From Clostridiaceae bacterium (lineage in GTDB: Bacteria; Bacillota_A; Clostridia; Acetivibrionales; Acetivibrionaceae), in NCBI GenBank assembly GCA_012513545.1, contig JAAZCB010000466.1, positions 1-10,240 of the forward strand: a DNA stretch of 10,240 bases, read 5' to 3'. Shown here piece by piece: positions 6,263 to 10,240 of the stretch. A program made the translations under genes and the position numbers. Below the pieces are notes generated by a model. That model was not told the DNA's origin. It saw nothing but the letters and a program-made list of their open reading frames with translations, and did no database searches. Position 1 is the first letter of the stretch. Every line of letters starts with the position of its first letter.

Positions 6263-6288
6263 ATTATAACCTATAACATATTTATAGG
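6263..6288 (-). promoter_or_regulatory. Possible agrD promoter -10 with inverted repeat
   Basis: In the short gap before agrD the minus strand has TATAAT (6263-6268). Directly upstream is a perfect inverted repeat CCTATAA-5-TTATAGG (6270-6288). I see no good -35, so an activator-dependent promoter, an operator, or only a weak hairpin in the agrC-agrD transcript are all possible. Confidence 0.35.
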
Positions 6289-6294
6289 CCATTA

Positions 6295-7173
6295 TTATGG
6301 TTTTGAACCATATTTTATATTCACAATTCCATTATCGATATCTGATTCTATCGATTTTAACGCCATCTTTAATTCGGCATATTCTTCATTTTCAATTAAA
6401 GTATATAAATAATCAATATTTTGCATGATTTCTCTACCGTCCTGCTGTCTTTTAAGCGCTTCCTCCCTTTGTATAATTTCACCTATCGAGAACATCGACC
6501 TAATTAGAAATATCGAAAAAACGCCACTGGATATAACACTTAATAAAAGAAGTATTCTTTCCGTATTCGTTTTGAAAATGTCAACATTCCTAAAGTAGAT
6601 TGTAAAATTAATAACTATAAAAAACAGTGCAAACACAAGATTCAAAATCAAAAACCTTATTCGTTGTATTTGGGACCTGTCCAATTTTTTTAGTTTCAAG
6701 TACTGAAGATTTATTCCAATCTTGAATATTATGTAGTTCAAAATTAGTAATATGGAGTAATATATAATCGAAAAAAAATACTTAAATTCAATACTCTCTT
6801 TTACATTGCTTGTACCTAAAGTAAGCACCCCAAAAATATTAATCAGCGTTGACTGCAACGTGACATAAACTACAAAAGTTATCAAGCACCCGACAAAAGC
6901 TTCAACTATACTTAATCTATAACAATAATAAACTATTATAACAAGAAACATAAACTGCGGAATACTCACTAAAAGTGGATTCCAGTAAAGCACTTGTTGA
7001 ATTAAAAAATAAATACCCGCCGTACTTATTCCTGCTATAATTACTCTCTTGAACTTAACTGTTTCCTTGCGCCCTAAAATAATCCAGATAAACATCAACA
7101 TTAAAAATTGTTCTGGTACAGATGTCAGCAAAAAATCTTTTAACCGTTCCCATATATCTATCCCTGTCAACAT
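6295..7173 (-). CDS. AgrC-like seven-helix membrane receptor lacking the kinase domain
   Basis: This is a 292-residue membrane protein. Seven hydrophobic segments lie at about 14-34, 43-60, 66-86, 89-118, 132-152, 173-194 and 204-228, the size and topology of the AgrC sensor region. After the last segment a helix (231-280, with R-E-E-A-L-K-R-Q-Q-D-G-R-E-I-M-Q-N-I-D-Y-L and then I-E-N-E-E-Y-A-E-L-K) matches the Spo0B/AgrC dimerisation-helix pattern. However, the position of the phospho-accepting His in AgrC-type R-H-D aligns here to Gly-Arg-Glu, and no HATPase domain follows. The 58-base gap before agrD leaves no room for one, so this is a clean absence, not a frameshift. The start was moved to the ATG at 7171-7173 because GAGAGGG lies 6 bases upstream of it; an ATG at 7186-7188 has no ribosome site. 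It likely binds the neighbouring peptide (inference). Confidence 0.8.
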   Translation of the reverse strand: MLTGIDIWERLKDFLLTSVPEQFLMLMFIWIILGRKETVKFKRVIIAGISTAGIYFLIQQVLYWNPLLVSIPQFMFLVIIVYYCYRLSIVEAFVGCLITFVVYVTLQSTLINIFGVLTLGTSNVKESIEFKYFFSIIYYSILLILNYIIFKIGINLQYLKLKKLDRSQIQRIRFLILNLVFALFFIVINFTIYFRNVDIFKTNTERILLLLSVISSGVFSIFLIRSMFSIGEIIQREEALKRQQDGREIMQNIDYLYTLIENEEYAELKMALKSIESDIDNGIVNIKYGSKP

Positions 7174-7187
7174 TTTAAACCCTCTCA
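7174..7187 (-). promoter_or_regulatory. Ribosome site choosing the AgrC-like start
   Basis: GAGAGGG on the minus strand lies 6 bases before the ATG at 7171-7173. The upstream in-frame ATG at 7186-7188 overlaps this site and has no purine-rich tract of its own, so the protein most likely begins M-L-T-G-I-D. Confidence 0.6.
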
Positions 7188-7210
7188 TCTACTCAACATA
7201 AATTTATCAC

Positions 7211-7240
7211 ATTATAACACATGCTTGTACATAAATACAA
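7211..7240 (-). promoter_or_regulatory. Probable promoter of the AgrC-like/agrD operon
   Basis: On the minus strand a perfect -10 TATAAT (7211-7216) is preceded by an 18-base spacer and TTGTAT (7235-7240). The predicted start is about 30 bases before the ATG. The weak -35 and the direct repeats just upstream suit an activated promoter. Confidence 0.6.
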
Positions 7241-7252
7241 AATAAAACGTTA

Positions 7253-7280
7253 TTCGACATTTGTTTCTTGTCTTTCGACA
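7253..7280. repeat. Heptamer direct repeats with 21-bp period upstream of the AgrC-like promoter
   Basis: TTCGACA (minus strand TGTCGAA) occurs at 7253-7259 and 7274-7280, exactly 21 bp apart, that is two helical turns. The pair ends 12 bp upstream of the -35. LytTR regulators typically bind paired direct repeats on the same DNA face upstream of the -35. The heptamer is not the AgrA consensus, so the assignment is structural only. Confidence 0.45.
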
Positions 7281-7309
7281 CAAGTGCAACATTTCGTTGC
7301 GCTTATCTG

Positions 7310-8041
7310 TCAATTACTGGTACAATTATTGCAGCATTCAACAAAATCTTCAAACAACTTTAAAAAAGTCCTGTCTCTCTCCCACATCAATTCCGGATGC
7401 CATTGAACCCCTACCGCAAAAGTACATGTTTCATGCTCAATTGATTCAACTACTCCATCTTCACACCTTGAACTGACTTTAAAACCTGGTGCCAGGTCTT
7501 TAACTGCTTGATGATGAAATGAATTAACCCTTATGGTATCTTTTGCATGAGACTTATAAATCCTGGACCATTTTTCAATGTGAATGTTATGTGTTGGATA
7601 CCATTTGGGAGCCTGCTGTGAATGTTTCTCCAGATTATCATTATTTATCTGTGAGTATATGTCCTGATAAATAGTTCCTCCAAGTGCAATGTTGATTACC
7701 TGCGCACCCCTGCATATTCCAAAAACAGGTTTATTCCGCTTTATCGCCTCCCTTACTATGAAAATCTCCAACTCATCCCTGTAGGGGGATATTTCTCCGT
7801 TAAATACATAGTTCTTGTCGTGCCAGTGTTTGGCATCAACATCCGGACCTCCTGATAGAAGGAATCCATCAAACTCCATAATTAGGCTATTATAACAATC
7901 AATATTCCTTGTAACCGGTAAAACTACCGGTAATCCTCCGGCATTAATAATACCTTCATAATACCCACTGTTAATATAAAGCTTATTTTCGCTATAGTCA
8001 AATCCTGCAGTTATACCTATTAACGGCTTTTTGTCCAGCAT
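7310..8041 (-). CDS. Class I glutamine-amidotransferase-like hydrolase (peptidase C26, PuuD-like)
   Basis: This 243-residue cytoplasmic enzyme belongs to the peptidase C26 family, which hydrolyses gamma-glutamyl bonds such as gamma-glutamyl-GABA. The triad is visible: nucleophile Cys110 in F-G-I-C-R-G-A-Q, and His215 and Glu217 in G-V-Q-W-H-P-E. The oxyanion loop L-L-S-G-G-P-D-V-D lies at 61-69, and the family segment N-S-F-H-H-Q-A-V at 173-180. GGAGG lies about 10 bases before the ATG. It follows glnA on the same strand but a good terminator separates them, so it is probably transcribed alone. The exact substrate cannot be told from sequence; the glnA neighbour fits a role in glutamate/glutamine or polyamine nitrogen recovery, but no PuuA, PuuB or PuuC is present. 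Odd: a C-terminal Cys-rich tail (V-E-C-C-N-N-C-T-S-N). Confidence 0.9.
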   Translation of the reverse strand: MLDKKPLIGITAGFDYSENKLYINSGYYEGIINAGGLPVVLPVTRNIDCYNSLIMEFDGFLLSGGPDVDAKHWHDKNYVFNGEISPYRDELEIFIVREAIKRNKPVFGICRGAQVINIALGGTIYQDIYSQINNDNLEKHSQQAPKWYPTHNIHIEKWSRIYKSHAKDTIRVNSFHHQAVKDLAPGFKVSSRCEDGVVESIEHETCTFAVGVQWHPELMWERDRTFLKLFEDFVECCNNCTSN

Positions 8042-8291
8042 ATGTTATTATCCTCCATATTTATTAATTTTTCATAAAATATAAAAATGATTCTTGTTTA
8101 GAGAAAAATAATATTTTTATAAAAAAACGCTTTTTATTTGCTTAAATATTAGTATCTTCATTACGCATACAAATCATAAAGTGTCAAAGTGGAGATGAAC
8201 TCCTGCCTTGGATTTCTACAAAAAAACAGCCGAACCATATGGTAACAGCTGTTCTTTCGCATTCTCGTCATTTGTAATAAAAATATTTCAA
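8042..8291. other. Spacer between glnA and the C26 hydrolase gene
   Basis: It contains the glnA terminator and AT-rich DNA that must hold the hydrolase promoter, for which I see no convincing -35/-10 pair. A small inverted repeat GGAG/CTCC lies near 8191-8203. Confidence 0.5.
8219..8253 (-). terminator. Rho-independent terminator of glnA
   Basis: On the minus strand AACAGC (8248-8253) pairs with GCTGTT (8225-8230), and an inner palindrome ACCATATGGT lies in the loop region. A run of seven T follows the stem (8220-8226, partly paired). It begins about 38 bases after the glnA stop. Confidence 0.8.
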
Positions 8292-9635
8292 CTAATATTT
8301 TGTCAGGTACTGCTCAATCTCCCATTCACTTATTTGTGCATTATAATTTTCCCATTCAGCTTCCTTGGCTTTAATATATTTATTAAATATATGCTCTCCT
8401 AAAACCTTTTTAGCCAATTCACTTCTTTTTGTTTCCTCAAGTGCTTCCTTAAGACTGCCAGGAAGAGCATTTATCCCTTCCTTGATTCTTTCTTCACTTG
8501 TCATCTGATAAATGTTCCTATCGATTGATGGCATAGGCATTATTTTGTTCTCTATTCCGTCGAGACCTGCTGTAAGTATTGCTGCAAGGGACAAGTATGG
8601 GTTACATGATGGGTCCGGGCATCTTAATTCGACTCTTGTCGATTCCCCTCTAATATCAGGTATTCTTATAAGAGGACTTCTGTTCCTGGCCGACCAGGCA
8701 ACATATACCGGCGCTTCATAGCCCGGCACCAGTCTCTTATAGGAGTTAATCAGAGGATTTGTTATTGACACTATTTCGTTTATATGTTTCATCAATCCTC
8801 CAATAAACCAGTACGCATCCTGACTTAGCTGCAGCGGATCATTTTCACTATAAAACGCATTTTTCCCGGCACTATATAACGAAGTATTTATATGCATTCC
8901 GGAGCCACTGATTCCAAATATCGGTTTAGGCATAAAGGAAGCATGAAGTCCATGCCTTTGTGCTATTGATTTAACAACAAGCCTGAAGGTTACAATTGCA
9001 TCCGCAGTGCTAAGGGCATCGCTGTACCTAAAATCAATTTCGTGCTGACCCGGCGCGACTTCATGATGTGAGGCCTCAATTTCAAAACCCATTTCTTCGA
9101 GGGCCAGGCACATATCCCTTCTGGCATTTTCGCCAAGATCGACAGGCCCTAAATCAAAATATCCTCCATTATCATGAGTTTTCGTAGTAGCTTTTCCTTC
9201 AGCATCTGTAAGAAACAGGAAAAACTCGCATTCAGGTCCAACGTTAAAAGTTTCATATCCAAGTTCTTCAGCTTTTAACAGAGCCCTCTTAAGGACAAAC
9301 CTCGGATCTCCTTCAAATGGAGTGCCGTCAGGATTATATACATCACATATCAATCTTGCAACCCTTCCGGTTTGAGGCCTCCACGGAAAGATAACAAAGG
9401 TGTCGAGATCCGGTCGCAAGTACATATCGGATTCTTCAATCCTGGCAAATCCTTCTATTGAAGAACCATCAAACATACATTCATTTTTTAACGCCTTTTC
9501 AAGTTGTTCAACAGTTATTGCTACATTCTTTAGAATTCCAAATATATCGGTAAATTGAAGGCGAATAAATTTAACATCTTGTTCCCTGACAATTTTTAAG
9601 ATATCTTCATTCGTGTAATTTGGCATATTGCTCAC
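8292..9635 (-). CDS. glnA: Glutamine synthetase, type I-alpha
   Basis: The enzyme makes glutamine from glutamate, ammonia and ATP, the main entry of ammonia into metabolism, as a cytoplasmic dodecamer. The 447 residues match Bacillus GlnA in length. Visible are the latch M-F-D-G-S-S-I-E-G (54-62), the metal and substrate loop G-P-E-C-E-F-F (133-139), [12 protein letters not shown] (190-201), G-S-G-M-H-I-N with His248, the ammonium-site flap region [11 protein letters not shown] (299-309), and [11 protein letters not shown] with R-V-E-L-R (316-338). The 25-residue insertion and adenylylation tyrosine of the beta type are absent. Arg65 in [10 protein letters not shown] corresponds to the Bacillus residue needed for glutamine feedback, so feedback control is expected. 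GAGGAG precedes the ATG. A structured leader with alternative hairpins lies upstream, and the gene has its own terminator. Confidence 0.98.
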   Translation of the reverse strand: MSNMPNYTNEDILKIVREQDVKFIRLQFTDIFGILKNVAITVEQLEKALKNECMFDGSSIEGFARIEESDMYLRPDLDTFVIFPWRPQTGRVARLICDVYNPDGTPFEGDPRFVLKRALLKAEELGYETFNVGPECEFFLFLTDAEGKATTKTHDNGGYFDLGPVDLGENARRDMCLALEEMGFEIEASHHEVAPGQHEIDFRYSDALSTADAIVTFRLVVKSIAQRHGLHASFMPKPIFGISGSGMHINTSLYSAGKNAFYSENDPLQLSQDAYWFIGGLMKHINEIVSITNPLINSYKRLVPGYEAPVYVAWSARNRSPLIRIPDIRGESTRVELRCPDPSCNPYLSLAAILTAGLDGIENKIMPMPSIDRNIYQMTSEERIKEGINALPGSLKEALEETKRSELAKKVLGEHIFNKYIKAKEAEWENYNAQISEWEIEQYLTKY

Positions 9636-9689
9636 TCCTCTAATAATATAATCCTGTGTGTTATTTAAATTATAGTTTAATAACCTATT

Positions 9690-9744
9690 AAAAGGCGCAA
9701 CTGAATCAAACCATATGGTTTAATCCAGAAACGCCTTTGTTTCT
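9690..9744 (-). promoter_or_regulatory. Structured glnA leader with two mutually exclusive hairpins
   Basis: On the minus strand AGAAAC-AAAGGC-GTTTCT (9727-9744) forms a perfect 6-bp hairpin with a six-base loop that has A at position 1 and G at position 4, the hallmark of ANTAR-protein target hairpins. The loop and 3' arm are also needed for a longer hairpin (9690-9738), whose outer arms AAAGGCG and CGCCTTT enclose the 14-base palindrome AAACCATATGGTTT (9708-9721). This longer hairpin is followed by only four T. It may be an antitermination device, but the second ANTAR hairpin is not convincing, and a simple stable leader hairpin is possible. Confidence 0.5.
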
Positions 9745-9777
9745 ATAACAGTATAATTAAGTTGTCGTTTTAATCTC

Positions 9778-9807
9778 ATTATATCATAAATGGAAAAAAT
9801 ATATGAA
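9778..9807 (-). promoter_or_regulatory. Probable glnA promoter
   Basis: On the minus strand a perfect TATAAT (9778-9783) is preceded by an 18-base spacer and TTCATA (9802-9807). The predicted start near 9771 gives a leader of about 135 bases containing the structured element. The -35 is poor and lies inside a perfect inverted repeat. Confidence 0.5.
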
Positions 9808-9816
9808 CATATATTT
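9797..9816. repeat. Perfect inverted repeat over the glnA -35
   Basis: The arms AAATATATG (9797-9805) and CATATATTT (9808-9816) are separated by two bases. The repeat covers the -35 region, where a dimeric repressor or activator would sit. It does not resemble the GlnR/TnrA site (TGTnA-n6-TnACA). Confidence 0.55.
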
Positions 9817-9872
9817 AAAATCTCTTTTTCCTACAATAATATAATTTCCCATTAATACTTTCGTACTTCGTG

Positions 9873-10208
9873 TCAAAGCTTGGCTAATGCATCAACTTCA
9901 GTGTCATAAATCTCAATAAATCTGTTAAGCCTCGTAACCTCAAAAAGCTTGGAAATGTCAGGCATAAGATTACACAGAATCATTCTGCCTTTTTTCTCCT
10001 TAAATTTCTTATATGTGTCAATTATTATTCCAAGTCCTGCACTATTCATGTATATAACTCCATCCATACTCAATATTACAGTTCTTCCTTCACTCTCTCT
10101 TGCCAAATTGTCCAATAAATCTTTAAACTCGTTCTGGGTAGATATTCTAACCTGACCAGTCAGTTTAATAACCTTAATTCCCTCCACTTCTTTCGTTTCA
10201 ACTTTCAT
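9873..10208 (-). CDS. STAS-domain anti-sigma factor antagonist (SpoIIAA/RsbV type)
   Basis: This 111-residue single-domain STAS protein frees a sigma factor by binding its anti-sigma kinase and is switched off when phosphorylated on a serine. The sequence follows the family pattern: V-I-K-L-T-G-Q-V-R-I-S-T (13-24), the strand T-V-I-L-S-M-D-G-V (43-51), and the phosphorylation loop Y-M-N-S-A-G-L-G (53-60) with Ser56 as predicted acceptor. A C-terminal helix pair, with S-K-L-F-E-V-T-R-L-N-R-F (86-97), also matches. AAGGAGG lies about 9 bases before the ATG. It lies upstream of glnA on the same strand with a separate glnA promoter between them. No anti-sigma kinase (RsbW/SpoIIAB) or sigma gene is in the window, so the partner is unknown; an orphan role in the general anti-anti-sigma network is likely. 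Specific identity as SpoIIAA is not supported, because spoIIAB would be expected directly downstream. Confidence 0.93.
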   Translation of the reverse strand: MKVETKEVEGIKVIKLTGQVRISTQNEFKDLLDNLARESEGRTVILSMDGVIYMNSAGLGIIIDTYKKFKEKKGRMILCNLMPDISKLFEVTRLNRFIEIYDTEVDALAKL

Positions 10209-10240
10209 GCCAATGCCCTCCTTAAAGTTTCGTTTATTAA

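Noticed and set aside
6237..6294. Frameshifted remainder of an AgrC kinase domain between the receptor gene and agrD
   Set aside because: The gap is only 58 bases, is filled by an inverted repeat and a ribosome site, and has no N-box or G-box-like sequence in any frame.
9797..9816. GlnR/TnrA operator at glnA
   Set aside because: The palindrome lacks the TGTnA...TnACA pattern, so only a generic operator call is justified.
9841..9872. Terminator of the STAS gene
   Set aside because: Only a 5-bp imperfect stem around 9858-9878, overlapping the stop codon, and no T-tract.
1..10240. CRISPR array, tRNA, insertion sequence or prophage
   Set aside because: No regularly spaced repeat series, no tRNA cloverleaf, and no transposase, integrase or phage-like protein was recognised on either strand.

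Overview
The window looks like a chromosomal segment of a low-GC Gram-positive anaerobe of the Clostridia, probably a Ruminiclostridium/Acetivibrio-like lineage. The reasons are the AT-rich intergenic DNA, strong AAGGAGG-type ribosome sites, a large Bacillus-type SRP RNA directly upstream of dnaX-ebfC-recR, a DUF2089 regulator, a GSI-alpha glutamine synthetase and an AgrD-type peptide with the clostridial W-W-Y-Q-P-K-x-P signature. The genus is inference; the low-GC Firmicute assignment is well supported.

Layout. (1) 1-596, minus strand: a DUF2089 zinc-ribbon/HTH regulator and, 27 bases downstream, the start of a protein with a SHOCT-like N-terminus that runs off the window. Both are probably expressed from a textbook TTGACA-17-TAAAAT promoter at 680-708. 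(2) 841-4275, minus strand: the housekeeping block ffs (SRP RNA) - dnaX - ebfC - recR, closed by a strong terminator after recR. This is the order known from Bacillus, but without yaaL/bofA following recR. (3) 4211-5004: a gene-poor stretch with the ffs promoter, one candidate 50-residue ORF and the promoter of the next gene. (4) 5005-7300: a quorum-sensing-like module. It holds an AgrA-type LytTR response regulator on the plus strand and, converging on it, a short AgrD-like peptide gene (missed by a length cut-off) and an AgrC-like seven-helix membrane protein. That protein ends right after a degenerate dimerisation helix, with no phospho-accepting His and no ATPase domain. No agrB is present. 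(5) 7310-10208, minus strand: a class I glutamine-amidotransferase-fold hydrolase (peptidase C26), glutamine synthetase glnA with a structured leader, and a STAS-domain anti-anti-sigma factor.

How the parts may work together. The replication/repair block (DnaX clamp loader, EbfC nucleoid protein, RecR) and the SRP RNA are core functions. glnA and the C26 hydrolase are two gamma-glutamyl/amide-nitrogen enzymes in tandem, separated by a good terminator. The agr-like module is the most unusual part: peptide, receptor-like membrane protein and LytTR regulator sit together, but the peptide-processing protease and the kinase catalytic half are missing. It must therefore borrow these from elsewhere, work by another route, or be decaying. 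The receptor gene has a good promoter preceded by a 21-bp-spaced direct repeat of the geometry used by LytTR regulators.
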